Assembly: GCA_016714985.1 (NCBI GenBank)
Contig: JADKBS010000027.1
Coordinates: forward strand, 62,001-126,000
DNA from: Saprospiraceae bacterium
GTDB lineage: Bacteria > Bacteroidota > Bacteroidia > Chitinophagales > Saprospiraceae
Reading direction: 5' to 3'
Length of the DNA: 64,000 nucleotides
Part shown: positions 43,294-53,800 of the stretch, one piece after another
How positions within the stretch are numbered: the first letter of the stretch is position 1
Layout of the letters: each line of letters opens with the position of its first letter
Notes under the pieces: generated by a model
The model's database searches: none
Seen by the model: only the letters and a program-made list of their open reading frames with translations
What the model was told of the DNA's origin: nothing
Translations under genes and position numbers: made by a program

Positions 43294-43483
43294 CCGCAAC
43301 GCAGTCGCCGAGGGGCAACGCACCGAGACATATGTAGCAACCCGCCGCCGAGGGGCAGCGCCCCGAAATATTTTTAGCGCCCCACCGTATCCCCAACGCA
43401 GAGGGGCAGCGCCCCGAAATATTTTTAGCGCCCTGCCCCGCAACGCAGTCGCCGAGGGGCAGCGCCCCGAAATATTCCAACCC
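43294..43483. repeat. Four imperfect copies of a GC-rich hairpin repeat
   Basis: Four copies of a block of about 40-50 bases, each with the hairpin GGGGCAGCGCCCC (diverged in the first copy, GGGGCAACGCACC) followed by GAAATATT. Approximate copies: 43300-43338, 43343-43382, 43394-43433 and 43444-43480. Spacing is uneven and no protein or RNA family is indicated. Confidence 0.8.
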
Positions 43484-43544
43484 TAGGGATACGGCGCTCC
43501 GCAATGGCACATTGAAAAGCACTTCCATAACGAGGAAAACCCCA

Positions 43545-43580
43545 ACGAAAAAGCCCTTGGCAAATCATGCATGCCAAGTA
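43545..43580 (-). repeat. Degenerate copy of the downstream terminator
   Basis: The segment AACGAAAAAGCCCTTGGCA and the following arm TGCCAAG repeat the left part of the terminator at 43617-43657, but the right arm breaks off after seven paired bases. Confidence 0.7.
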
Positions 43581-43616
43581 GAAGGGGGGCTCCCCGCTTT
43601 TTTCATAACCATCCAA

Positions 43617-43657
43617 CGAAAAAGCCCTTGGCAATTCATGTATGCCAAGGGCTTTTC
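43617..43657 (-). terminator. Terminator of the TlpA-like gene
   Basis: A 13-bp perfect stem (43621-43633 with 43643-43655; AAAGCCCTTGGCA). On the minus strand it is followed by TTTTCG, 22 bases after the stop of the TlpA-like gene. Confidence 0.85.
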
Positions 43658-43678
43658 AATTTCGAGCAAATCCGTCGC

Positions 43679-44824
43679 TTACAGCAACTTCTTTAAGGTC
43701 TCCTCCACCTGCTCGCCCCTCAAGCCTGTTGCGGCGATGCGGCCTTCCTTATCAATCATGAAGGTGCGTGGAATGCTGCTGACGCCGTACTGACGGGCAG
43801 GTGCACATTCCCATTTCTTAAGGTCGCTCACGTGGGTATTCCAAATAAGGCCATCCGCTGTGATGGCATCTTTCCATTTCTTCATTTCATTGTTGCGGGC
43901 CTCGTTCAACTTTGCCTGGTCGCCGGCCATCATTTGCTCCATCCGGGAGTCAAGGCCATCCAAAGACACGCTGAAGACCGTGAAGCCCTTGTCCTTATAG
44001 GAATTGTAAACCTTCACCACATTGGGGTTTTCCATGCGGCAAGGCCGGCACCAGCTTGCCCAGAAATCCAGGAGCACTACTTGTCCTTTCAGGTCGGAAA
44101 GTGCGTATTCCTTGCCATCGGGGCTTGGGAGCTTTATGTCAGGTGCAGGTTGCCTTTCGGCTTCTTCGTAAAAAGTAAAGCCATTGCCACCACCTGGCTG
44201 GCGAACCTGTGAGAGTGACGTGATATAGTTGTCATAGTCCTTGGCATAATCAGTACCAGGATAGGTGGTTTCGAGGCGGGTCTTTGCTTTCTTATGGGCC
44301 TCGATATACGCTGGGTTGCCACCAAAAGCCTGAATGGCCACCAGCACACCTGCCATTGGGTTTGGCGTACTTTCCACAAATGCTTGGACATCGGCTGGTT
44401 GCGCTTGTTGTGCTACCAATTTCTGCATCATGTCACGGTAGCTTAGGCAATTGTCACAGCCTTTGATGTCGTACTGGAAGCGGTTGAAATTGGCCAAATC
44501 ACCAGAGATTTCAATCTTGCTTTCCTTGCCATCCAATACGAGAAAAGCCTGTTGTTCACCTACCCGAAGCCGGTATATGCCGGGAGTTTGCTCACCAGGG
44601 ATGTTCAGATTGTACTTGCCGGAGGCATCTGCATCAGCATTGAGAACCACAAGATTAGGACTTGCCGGGTTAAGGCCCACTTTGTCAAAATAGACCTGCA
44701 TGCTGCCTGCACCATTGATGGTACCTGAAATATTCAAGCCGTCGCTGCTACTAGTGCCGGAGCCACCCTCGCAGCCCAAGGCAAATACAGCTATTGCCAA
44801 AATCAAAAACACAACGTTTTTCAT
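43679..44824 (-). CDS. TlpA-like thioredoxin-fold lipoprotein
   Basis: Starts at MKNVVFLILAIAVFALGC (ATG 44824) with a lipobox at LGC. An N-terminal beta domain of the DUF4369 type (LNISGTINGAGSMQVYFDKV) and a helical linker precede a thioredoxin/AhpC-TSA domain with the redox motif WASWCRPCR and the cis-proline loop SSIPRTFMIDKEG. Such proteins reduce or isomerise periplasmic disulfides, or serve cytochrome maturation. Total 381 residues. It is transcribed away from nothing in particular: purL lies 140 bases upstream on the same strand. Confidence 0.85.
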   Translation of the reverse strand: MKNVVFLILAIAVFALGCEGGSGTSSSDGLNISGTINGAGSMQVYFDKVGLNPASPNLVVLNADADASGKYNLNIPGEQTPGIYRLRVGEQQAFLVLDGKESKIEISGDLANFNRFQYDIKGCDNCLSYRDMMQKLVAQQAQPADVQAFVESTPNPMAGVLVAIQAFGGNPAYIEAHKKAKTRLETTYPGTDYAKDYDNYITSLSQVRQPGGGNGFTFYEEAERQPAPDIKLPSPDGKEYALSDLKGQVVLLDFWASWCRPCRMENPNVVKVYNSYKDKGFTVFSVSLDGLDSRMEQMMAGDQAKLNEARNNEMKKWKDAITADGLIWNTHVSDLKKWECAPARQYGVSSIPRTFMIDKEGRIAATGLRGEQVEETLKKLL

Positions 44825-44965
44825 GCTCAGAAGATTTATGATTGTTTGATTGCTAAAATTGTTTAATTGTAAAAATTGTTTGATTGCAGGGATTGCTGGG
44901 GTAGAAATTATGTTGGCGTTTTTGGCAACAATCAAACAACAATAGCAATCCCAACAATTACCAAC

Positions 44966-47200
44966 TCAAGCATCGAACATCTCGGAAAGGGTGTTGTCGA
45001 ATACAGATTTCCACTCCCCAACACTTCCAAAATTTTCGTCATCTATCACAACGTCCTTCCCAAAAACTTCGCCAAGTTTGGTGAAGGAAACGTTGTGGTT
45101 TATCAGAAAGTTTTGCAAGTCGTCCTCCTTGCTGGATGCCACCGTTATTACGACCCGGCTTTGGCTTTCACCGAACAAGAAACAATCTTTCCGAAAAGGC
45201 TCCATTGTTTCTATATTGAACCCAAACCCGCTTGCAATGGCACTCTCCATCAGGTTGGTGAACAGGCCGCCGTCCGAAACGTCATGTGCCGAGCGCAGCA
45301 GACCCTTACGGATAAGTTGCCGAATAAGTTGCTGCAACTCAAATTCCTCGTGCAGGTCGAAATGAGGCGCTGGCGAAAATTTGATGCCGAGCACATTGCG
45401 CAGGTATTCCGAGCTGTTCAGGTCATTGTGGACATTGCCCAGCATATAAATGGCATCGCCCTCTTGCTTGAAGTGCAAGGTGGTCTGGTGCGCTTGGTCT
45501 TCCATGATGCCCAACATACCTATGGTAGGCGTGGGAAAAACTGGCTCCGTTTTGTTTCCTACTTGACTTTGGTTGTAAAAGCTGACGTTGCCCCCTGTCA
45601 CGGGCGTGTTGAATTTGCGACAAGCCTCCCCCATACCTTTAATGGCATGCACAAACTGATAATACACTTCTGGATTGTAGGGATTTCCAAAATTGAGGCA
45701 GTTGGTAATGGCCACTGGCAAACCGCCTGTACAGGTGATGTTCCTTGCTGCTTCCGCAACGGCTATCATAGCACCGACGTAGGGGTCCGCATGTACATAA
45801 GCGGAATTGCAGTCCACCGTTACCACCAATGACTTTTTCGAGCCTTTTATGCGTACCACGGAAGCGTCAGAGGGTGCATTGGTGCTCATGTTATTGGTGC
45901 GCACCATGCTATCATACTGCTCATAGACCCAGCGTTTCGACACGAGGTTCGGCAACGCAAAGAGCTTTTTGGCGGCAGCCATTATATCCTTCGCTGGTTC
46001 GATCTTGTTCAACTTGAACCTTGAAACTTCGCTGAAATAAGCAGGCTTCGTGAACTCCCTGTCATAAACCGGGGCACCTCCACCCAAAACCAACGATTCA
46101 GCAGGCACTTCGGCTACTTTTTCACCGCCATGATAGTATTCCAGCAAGCCTGTTTCGGTCACTTCACCGATTTGTACGCATTCCAAATCCCATTTCTCGA
46201 ATACATCGTACAATGGCTGCTCCTGGCCTTTTTTGCCGACAATCAGCATCCGCTCCTGGCTCTCCGAAAGCAGGATTTCCCAAGCATGCATATTGGCTTG
46301 GCGGGTCGGCACCTTGCTCAGGTCAATCCGCATCCCCGTCTCAGACTTGGCGCTCATTTCCGAAGTGGAGCAGGTGATACCCGCAGCGCCCATGTCCTGC
46401 ATACCCACGACCGCCCCGGTCTTGATGGCTTCAAGGCTGGCTTCGAGCAACAGTTTTTCTTGGAAAGGGTCCCCCACCTGCACGGCCGGCAGGTCTTCAT
46501 GGCTTTCTTCGTGAAGGTCGGCAGAGGCGAAGGTGGCCCCGTGGATACCATCCTTTCCAGTGGCCGAACCGACGATGAACACCGGGTTGCCTGGGCCATC
46601 CGCCACGGCAGAGACGGTCTCCCCTACCCGCACGATACCTACCGACATGGCATTCACCAAGATGTTTTGGTTGTAACAATCATCGAAAAAAACCTCGCCC
46701 GCCACGGTCGGCACGCCAAAGCTGTTGCCATAGTCCCCGATGCCTTTTACCACGCCTTTCACCAGTCTTTTCGTATGCTTGGAGTCTGGATTGCCAAAGC
46801 GTAGGGAGTTCAGTGCGGCAATGGGCCTTGCGCCCATGGTGAAAATGTCACGGTGGATGCCGCCCACGCCTGTCGCCGCCCCTTGATATGGCTCAATGGC
46901 GCTGGGGTGGTTGTGCGATTCGATTTTGAAGGCACAGGCAATGCCGTCGCCGATGTCCACCAGGCCAGCATTTTCCTCGCCAGCACCTACCAACAGTCGC
47001 TTGCCTTCCCTTGGCAGGGTTTTCAGCCATTTGATGGAGTTCTTGTAGGAACAATGCTCCGACCACATGACGGAATAAATGCTCAGCTCCACGAAATTGG
47101 GTGTTCGGCCCAATATCCCTTTGATTTTCTCAAATTCTGCTTCCGTCAGTCCAAGTTTGGAGGCGGTTGTCGCAGTGATTTCCGGTTCGGTGATTTGCAT
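44966..47200 (-). CDS. purL: Phosphoribosylformylglycinamidine synthase subunit PurL
   Basis: A 744-residue small-type PurL, the synthetase subunit for step four of purine synthesis (FGAR + glutamine + ATP to FGAM). Typical motifs: YSVMWSEHCSYKNSIKWL, the ATP/substrate loop FKIESHNHPSAIEPYQGAATGVGG, DMGAAGITCSTSEMSAKS and in the second half DVSDGGLFTNLMESA. Length and absence of the glutaminase domain fit the PurL/PurQ/PurS form of the enzyme; no purQ or purS is in the window. Confidence 0.96.
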   Translation of the reverse strand: MQITEPEITATTASKLGLTEAEFEKIKGILGRTPNFVELSIYSVMWSEHCSYKNSIKWLKTLPREGKRLLVGAGEENAGLVDIGDGIACAFKIESHNHPSAIEPYQGAATGVGGIHRDIFTMGARPIAALNSLRFGNPDSKHTKRLVKGVVKGIGDYGNSFGVPTVAGEVFFDDCYNQNILVNAMSVGIVRVGETVSAVADGPGNPVFIVGSATGKDGIHGATFASADLHEESHEDLPAVQVGDPFQEKLLLEASLEAIKTGAVVGMQDMGAAGITCSTSEMSAKSETGMRIDLSKVPTRQANMHAWEILLSESQERMLIVGKKGQEQPLYDVFEKWDLECVQIGEVTETGLLEYYHGGEKVAEVPAESLVLGGGAPVYDREFTKPAYFSEVSRFKLNKIEPAKDIMAAAKKLFALPNLVSKRWVYEQYDSMVRTNNMSTNAPSDASVVRIKGSKKSLVVTVDCNSAYVHADPYVGAMIAVAEAARNITCTGGLPVAITNCLNFGNPYNPEVYYQFVHAIKGMGEACRKFNTPVTGGNVSFYNQSQVGNKTEPVFPTPTIGMLGIMEDQAHQTTLHFKQEGDAIYMLGNVHNDLNSSEYLRNVLGIKFSPAPHFDLHEEFELQQLIRQLIRKGLLRSAHDVSDGGLFTNLMESAIASGFGFNIETMEPFRKDCFLFGESQSRVVITVASSKEDDLQNFLINHNVSFTKLGEVFGKDVVIDDENFGSVGEWKSVFDNTLSEMFDA

Positions 47201-47253
47201 GAAAAATAGGTAATTATACTACGAGTCGCCAAGTCCTGCGCATGGTTGATAAG

Positions 47254-47317
47254 GGTTGATGAAGTTGATAAGGGTTGATAATCAACCTTTTATAAACCCT
47301 TATCAACTTCATCAACC
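47254..47317. repeat. Perfect 23-bp inverted repeat
   Basis: The arms at 47254-47276 and 47295-47317 are exact reverse complements (GGTTGATGAAGTTGATAAGG and three more bases) around an 18-base AT-rich loop. It lies 54 bases upstream of purL. The GGTTGATAA motif is also repeated at 59787-59826. Confidence 0.9.
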
Positions 47318-47346
47318 AGGCACAAGATTTGGCGGCGTGAGCTATA

Positions 47347-47454
47347 GCTCCTGCCCCCTAAAGGGGGACCAAATCCATTCATTCATCGAAATTTCATTCT
47401 TTTTGAAGTCCCGACAAACGTCCCCACGTAGGTTCTCCTTCAGGGGGCAGGAGC
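47347..47454. mobile_element. MITE-like element with 18-bp terminal inverted repeats
   Basis: A 108-base segment bounded by GCTCCTGCCCCCTAAAGG (47347-47364) and its inverse CCTTCAGGGGGCAGGAGC (47437-47454), matching at 17 of 18 positions. The inverted symmetry continues outside as GCGGC/GCCGC. It encodes nothing. A target-site duplication could not be made out. Confidence 0.55.
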
Positions 47455-47625
47455 GAAGCCGCAAAGATAGCAATGCTGCCAAGAGAACAGAAAGGTCATT
47501 TTTTGAAAAAAAATAAACTTTTAGGATGTGCCGTCGAAAGAATACTGCGTTCTATCCAAGTAAAATGCGCCTTGGATACAAATGGGCGTAGCATTGGACT
47601 TCCTTTGTTCACCAAACCACTTCAC

Positions 47626-47800
47626 ATGAATTTTCTAAAATCATTTTCAATCTACCTGTTGGTCGGCTTGTCCTTTTTCATTGCTTCCTGCAAAAAAGAT
47701 AACTCGGCACTACCTTCCGACGCACTGGCATACGTGCCTACAACCGCCTCCAACGTCACCGCCATAGACCTGAAAAGATTGTTGCAAAAGCTGATTTTGA
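47626..47800 (+). CDS. DUF4836-family lipoprotein, N-terminal piece
   Basis: Starts at MNFLKSFSIYLLVGLSFFIASC (ATG 47626), a lipoprotein signal with lipobox IASC, followed by KKDNSALPSDALAYVPTTAS and TAIDLK. One base is missing from the AAAA run near 47781; restoring it gives DLKKIVAKADFEAIKQMDFYKDM and joins the next frame. The open frame runs on out of phase to 47940. Confidence 0.7.
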
Positions 47801-47813
47801 AGCTATTAAACAA

Positions 47814-49178
47814 ATGGACTTCTACAAAGACATGGTCGCTGAAACCGAAAGTCGAGACCCGAAGCTCGCCAAGGTACTGCTCGACCCAATGGCCGCTGGC
47901 ATTGACCTCACCGGCAAGATTTACACCGCAACCGATATAGGCCAAGACAATGCCGAGGAGTTCACCACCTATTTTTTCATCCCCTTGAAAGACGCCAAGG
48001 CATTTGGCAGCTTGTTCGACCAGCACAAGACTTCCATTTCTACCGTAGATGGCATCTCGCTTTTTGAAGAAGGAAAAAACGCTATCGTAGGCTGGAATGA
48101 AAAGGTGGCCATTTTAGCTGTCAACAGCCAACAAGATGCTGATTTCAAGAACAGGGTAATTGCTGCCTTCAAGCCCCAAGCCGACAACCCTTTGCTAAAA
48201 GATGGCAAACTGCAAAAAGCCCTCTCCAAAGGTAACCACGACATTACTTCGTGGCTTTCTACCAATGAACTAGCCAAGAACAGCGGCGCTGTCTTTGCGC
48301 TCAGCATGATGGACGTGAAATCGGATGCGCTAAAGGACAATTTTATCCACAGCTATGCTGATTTTGAAAAAGGCAAGATGGTAGGCCGCTCCGAGTTCAT
48401 CGTTAATGACCAATTGGGCAAGGAGTTCATTGGCCGATTTTTCAAAGATGAGGCAAAAACTGATTTCTCGAAGGTGCTGCCCAATGAGAAACTGACTTTC
48501 GCTACCGTGATGGCCCTCGACTTGGTGGGCATTGACAAGTTCCTCAGCGAACGCCCTCAAAACAAGGACTATGCAGACTTCGTATTGAACAAGGCAGGAA
48601 TCAAGCGCCGTGACCTCGTGGACGCCCTTGGCGGCGATGTGATGATTGCGGGCTTCGGTGGCGGAACCATGCACGACTCACATATCCAAGTTTCAATGAG
48701 TCTGAGGGATGAAGCTAAGGCAAAAGAATTCCTCGCAATGGCGGTAAAAGATGGCAAACTCAAAGAAGTCGAACCCAATGTTTACAAGATAGTCTCCATC
48801 GGAAACGAAGACTTCTATATCAAGCGGAACAAGGGCATGGGCAAGCTCCTGCTTAAAAACGGTATTTTGACCTTCCTAACCGACGAGGCGCTTTTCGATA
48901 AACTGAAAGGCGGTGAAACGGGCGGCGAGTACAGCACAGCGCTAAAACAATTCGACAACCAGACCTTCGCTGGCTGGTTCGACTTCCAATCCGCCTGGAA
49001 CGCCCTCGGCGGCGACCAAGCTAAATCGTTCAAGCAAATGAACTTCAAGGTGAACGGCAAGGGTGCCGATTTCATCTTAGAAACTGCTGACCCAAACACG
49101 AACAGCTTGAAAGCTTTATGTGAAATGATGGACGAGGGGTATAAGCAAAGGGGGAAGATGCCTGAGGAATCGCTTTGA
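47814..49178 (+). CDS. DUF4836-family lipoprotein, main part
   Basis: About 455 residues of a DUF4836 protein, a Bacteroidota lipoprotein family of unknown function: YKDMVAETESRDPKLAKVLLDP, GIDLTGKIYTAT, DITSWLSTNELA, RRDLVDALGGDVMIAGFGG. With the upstream signal piece the full protein is about 517 residues. The family is widespread in the phylum and is thought to face the periplasm. Stand-alone gene. Confidence 0.8.
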   Translation: MDFYKDMVAETESRDPKLAKVLLDPMAAGIDLTGKIYTATDIGQDNAEEFTTYFFIPLKDAKAFGSLFDQHKTSISTVDGISLFEEGKNAIVGWNEKVAILAVNSQQDADFKNRVIAAFKPQADNPLLKDGKLQKALSKGNHDITSWLSTNELAKNSGAVFALSMMDVKSDALKDNFIHSYADFEKGKMVGRSEFIVNDQLGKEFIGRFFKDEAKTDFSKVLPNEKLTFATVMALDLVGIDKFLSERPQNKDYADFVLNKAGIKRRDLVDALGGDVMIAGFGGGTMHDSHIQVSMSLRDEAKAKEFLAMAVKDGKLKEVEPNVYKIVSIGNEDFYIKRNKGMGKLLLKNGILTFLTDEALFDKLKGGETGGEYSTALKQFDNQTFAGWFDFQSAWNALGGDQAKSFKQMNFKVNGKGADFILETADPNTNSLKALCEMMDEGYKQRGKMPEESL

Positions 49179-49226
49179 GAGATGAGGGGCGAGGGTTGAG
49201 GGATGACAGGGGGCTGCATCCTTCAT

Positions 49227-49310
49227 CTCTCACAACTCCCCTCGAAATGCTTGGTCTAACAGCGAGATTTCAGGGCTTGGAAGTGGTGCAGCTTTTGGGC
49301 GGCCAGATTT
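49227..49310 (-). pseudogene. Remnant of an hsdS 3' end, copy A
   Basis: On the minus strand this 80-base stretch encodes SLLDQAFRGEL and a stop, the C-terminal end of a type I S subunit, with one base lost upstream (GCGAGATTT instead of GCGACGATTT). It aligns along its whole length with copy B at 56385-56470 and over its last 60 bases with the real hsdS end at 57244-57310. Confidence 0.75.
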
Positions 49311-49537
49311 AGGCTCAGCGCCGCTATGCTACGGTTTTCCTTCCTTGATTGAGGCCAAAATAACCTACCCAAAAAGACGAACTTTTTTTTTGAACGTTCC
49401 TTAGCTTATCCACCAAGGCACTCATGCCCAAAACTTGGCGGCCTGATACTAAACTATTTGCATTGAAAAATATAAAACTTGATTTGCAAATAAATTCTAA
49501 TTTTACGGCTTAATAATATATACAGGAAGTCCAAAGT

Positions 49538-49587
49538 TAGCCTTAATTAATATAAGATTAAACAATAATTAATATAGATTAAGGCTA
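49538..49587 (+). promoter_or_regulatory. Inverted repeat in the PorP/SprF leader region
   Basis: TAGCCTTAAT (49538-49547) pairs with ATTAAGGCTA (49578-49587); the 30-base spacer is AT-rich with repeated TTAATATA. It ends about 45 bases before the ATG of the PorP gene and could be an operator or an mRNA leader hairpin. Confidence 0.4.
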
Positions 49588-49633
49588 CTTTTTGGGGATT
49601 ACCAATAGGGAACAAAATAAATTTACAAAAACC

Positions 49634-50833
49634 ATGAAAACCTACCTCCCACTCAGAATAGAGTCAATTCTATACACAAGAATTTGGGTTACACGTTTAC
49701 AACTATTAGGATTGCTGCTGCTAAGTAGCAGTGCAGATGCTCAAGACCCCCTATTCTCACAGTTCGTAAAAAGCAAAATGTACCTTAACCCCGGTTATAC
49801 CGGGGCAGAAGGTGGCTTTTCAGCGACAATTGTGGAAAGGGAGCAATGGGGAAAAGTCTTGTCCAATGCACCTTTGCCCGGCAGTTTTCGCACGCAATAC
49901 CTCGCACTAGAATGGAACACCCCAAAAAACAAGAACAGCCTTGGACTTCAATTCTTGAATGATACAGAAGGAGAAGGCCGATTGCGCACCATTCTAACCG
50001 GCTTTAACTACAGCTACGTCATATCTTTTGGCGGTGCTGTCAACCACCAAAACGACCTTAGGTTGGGATTTGGGCTGTACTATGCCCAGAAATGGATAAG
50101 GGACTGGGACGAACTGCTGTTCTCGGATCAACTGCACCCCAAAGGGCCGGACTATTTCCTGGAATCGTCGGCACATGCCCAGTTTTATGAGCAATTCCAA
50201 CAAAACCCTCCTTGGTGGACTGGGCTAAACCTTGGCGCTGTTTATAGTTTTTATGAAAATCAGGGCGGTACTGGCGGTAAGCGGTTCGATATTGGCCTAA
50301 GCACCACCCATGTCATAAATCTGTGGTCAAGTGCCGAAATCGAATCGCTGCAAAATATAGGAACCAGCCTAAGTCCTAGGCTTACATTTCACGTCACGGG
50401 ATATTCCCCTACTTGGCGATTTGGCGCAAAGGGCAACAAATGGACGCCATTGCCCGCCCTGAGGATTGAACGGCAAGGCAATGTCAATGCATTTACCATT
50501 GGCAGTGATTTTTGGATAAATTCCATATCATTTGGCGGCTACTACCATAGGACGCTGGCCAACACTTTCTTGAAAAGCACGGATGCGGTAATAATAACCT
50601 CCGCATTAGGCTTGTTGATGGGCGACGACCACTTCATGGAAATAGGTTTTAGCTACGATTTTAACTTGAGTGGGCTATCGAACAGTAATTCGGGGAATGT
50701 TTTTGAATTAACTCTCAATTATTCAAAGAAAACGTTCACCAACAAGGTGGTATGCCCGCCGATTAGCAGGTTACATGCGGAGAAATACGAGAGAAGTTTT
50801 TATAAGAATCAAAAAAATAAAAATCTCAACTGA
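49634..50833 (+). CDS. PorP/SprF-family outer-membrane protein
   Basis: A 399-residue protein from ATG 49634 with a signal peptide (LLLLSSSADAQ) and the family's opening QDPLFSQFVKSKMYLNPGYTGAEGG, then beta-barrel strands (NDLRLGFGLYYAQKW, GMEIGFSYDFNLSG-like end). PorP/SprF proteins form barrels that partner with large T9SS-secreted proteins. Its stop and the start of the PKD gene share one base (TGATG), so the two are co-translated. The barrel probably anchors or helps export the PKD protein. Confidence 0.9.
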   Translation: MKTYLPLRIESILYTRIWVTRLQLLGLLLLSSSADAQDPLFSQFVKSKMYLNPGYTGAEGGFSATIVEREQWGKVLSNAPLPGSFRTQYLALEWNTPKNKNSLGLQFLNDTEGEGRLRTILTGFNYSYVISFGGAVNHQNDLRLGFGLYYAQKWIRDWDELLFSDQLHPKGPDYFLESSAHAQFYEQFQQNPPWWTGLNLGAVYSFYENQGGTGGKRFDIGLSTTHVINLWSSAEIESLQNIGTSLSPRLTFHVTGYSPTWRFGAKGNKWTPLPALRIERQGNVNAFTIGSDFWINSISFGGYYHRTLANTFLKSTDAVIITSALGLLMGDDHFMEIGFSYDFNLSGLSNSNSGNVFELTLNYSKKTFTNKVVCPPISRLHAEKYERSFYKNQKNKNLN

Positions 50834-53800
50834 TGAAAACGACAAAGTATTTTGCTTCCATTATTATTTGCGTGTGTTTGATAAATTTTAAGCTTTGGAG
50901 TCAAACAGATTGCGCCAATTATACCACGAACCCTTTCCCGAAATGTGCATGTGATGATTGTGGCTTAATTGAACCAAACTGGGAGTTGGTCAGTGACAGT
51001 AGCAACGTCTGCGAAGGAGAGGTTTTCCAAGTGAGCGGCGCATTGTCTGCCCCATTGAATCTCATAGAAGATTACCATTGGTACTTCATGGATGCCATTA
51101 CTGGTGATATATTATATGATGTATTGATGAACGATACCTCCTATGTTAGCTTTTCTTACATTGTCCCTAACAATGTCCCTTGTAACCAAAAAACGGTTTC
51201 TTTAGATATTGATTTAGTCGTCACCAGCCCAACCTGCCCAACTGGAGAAAGTTGTAGGTTTAAACTTTCCGGCGTCAATGTCAAGCTAAGGCCCCGTGCG
51301 TCCTTCGCTCCGGTGCAAGAAGTGTGCATTACCGACCCCGTCCAGTTCAGCAACACGACCTGCAACAACGGCCAAACCTATCTTTGGAACTTCGGCGACG
51401 GACAAACCTCGACCGAGGAGAACCCAGACCACATTTATGCGGCGCCCGGTGTGTATACCGTGACATTGATTGCCTACAATGGTTGTGGTGCCAGTCAGCC
51501 TTTCAGCCGAACGGTGACCGTCATTGGCTTTCCAACGGCAACGGTGGACTACGATTTAAACCCAACGTCGGGGTGCGTGCCCGTTACCATCCATTTTGAC
51601 AATAATTCCGTCAACATAGATTCCTTTGATACCAACGACTACCAATGGACAATTGACCCCACGAGCGGCTGGTTCTTCAACCCAGACACTGTTTATAGCG
51701 AAAATTCATGGAACAACGTCATCACTTTTGTCTCGGAAGGGCAGTACGAAGTGACCTTGGAGGTATCGAACAGGTGTGGGGACGCTACTTGGACTGAATT
51801 GATAGACATTTACGAAGCCCCAAGGGTGCAGCTCCAAAACATGGGCAACTATTGCGAGGTAGCAACTATTGATTTTTCCGATTATGTCGTTTTTGGGGGT
51901 TCCATCATTTCCTACTTATGGAGTGTGACCGCCCCAAATGGCACAATCACTACCTACACCACTGCCAGTCCTACGGGTACTTTTAACCAGCCCGGCAACT
52001 ATACCGTCACTGTTACAGTAGGCAGCCTTACCTGCGGCAATATGTCCGCAAATGCCAGCTTTTTTATTGAATCCCCCGGTGGCACTGATTTTACCGGCAT
52101 CCCACCCCAGGTCTGCAGCAGCGACGATGCGTTCGTTTTGGCTGCATTGCCACCCAATGGGGACTGGGGCATTTCTCCCAACAGCCCAGCGCTCAACGGC
52201 AATGTTTTCGACCCGTCGTTGGCTACGCCAAACATCACCTATACACTCACCTACGACCCGCCGGGCAACTGCGTAAACCAAGGCTCAGTCACCATTACCG
52301 TATTGGAGGCGGCTACAGTAAACGTGGAGGACGGAACCATTATCTGCATCGAAAATGGCCCTTATTCCCTTCAATACTCGCCGCAGGGCGGCAGTTGGAC
52401 AAGCAACAATGGGAGCGTTACTCTCGGTGGTGTTTTTGACCCGCTAATTGCTGGTATAGGCACGGATACGCTGGTCTATACCTTTGAAGATGCGATTGGT
52501 TGTGTCATCACCGAGGACGCATTGATAACCGTTGAAGGTATGCCCTCACTTGTAATAAGCGATACTATCACTTTATGCGAAACGGACGAAAACATATCCC
52601 TCCCCGATAACTTGGCGATAACAACCTCCCCGACAACTGGCGTTTTTAATTGGACTGGCCCCGGCATCGTGAGTGCCGCCAGCGGCTTGTTCAATAGCTC
52701 GCAGATTGGCGGGGCGGGCACCTATACCGTTCACGTCACCTATAGGTTGGTAGATTGCCAAGCCACAGACAGTGTGGTGCTAATCGTAGTGCCATTGACT
52801 GCTGCACTGGCAGGCCCAGACACCCTACTCTGCATCAATGAGGCTACCTATCAGCTTGTCGGAAATCCATCGGGCGGCACTTGGTCTGAGGCAAATGGCC
52901 AAGACGATGGACTAAACACAAACACTGGATTAATCAACCTGAACCAAGCCGGCGAAGGCACCTTTCAATACATCTATACCTTGTCAGAAGGCACGTCCTG
53001 CGAGGCAAGCGATACCGTCTCTGTCGAAGTCATTGACCTCTCCGACAATGTTTCTGCTGGCAACGATTTTGAAGTCTGCGAGGATGAACCTGCCTTTACC
53101 CTTTCGGGCAACAGCCCACCGAACGGTACTTGGACGGGGCCTGGCATCCTCAATGGGAGCACCGGATTGTTCGACCCATCCTTGGTAACGCCCGGCACTA
53201 CGGTAAACCTGAGTTACTGCATTGATAACCAAAATGTGAACTGCCCAGCTTGCGACCTAGTCAACGTAACCGTAAACGGACTACCCGATGCCTTGTTTTC
53301 CATCATTGGCACGACCTGCATTGGAGAAAACCTGAACATCCAACACAATGCCACAAACGCCTGCAACTATGCTTGGGATTTCGGGGACGGTAGCCCCATT
53401 CAAAACGTGCAAAACCCAGTGTATGCCTATCCAGTTGCAGGCACTTATACCATCCAATTTACCGCAACGTCCTGCCAAGGTTGCAGGTCCGTGTTTTCCC
53501 AACAGGTAACCGTTTCAGAGAGGGCTACACCGCAGTTTGCACCCAGCATTGCCGAAGGCTGCGCCGTGTTGGAAGTCAGTTTTGAAAACCAGAGCCAAGG
53601 TTCAAACATGTCCTTTCTTTGGGACTTCGGGAATGGGCAAACCAGCAATTTGGAAAATCCAGGCACGGTTGCTTTTGAGCAAGGAACCACCGATACCGTT
53701 TATCAGGTCGTACTTGCCGTGACCAATGAATGCGGCACTGTATATTTCGATGAAGACATCACTGTTTTCCCGCAACCCATCACCAATTTTGGCTTCGATG

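Noticed and set aside
43294..43483. Possible CRISPR array
   Set aside because: Copies are few, uneven and carry a strong internal hairpin with tails that are not spacers; no cas genes in the window.
44877..44939. Inverted TTGTTTGATTG/CAATCAAACAA pair upstream of the TlpA-like gene
   Set aside because: Short arms in an AT-rich region with several similar words; too weak to call an operator.
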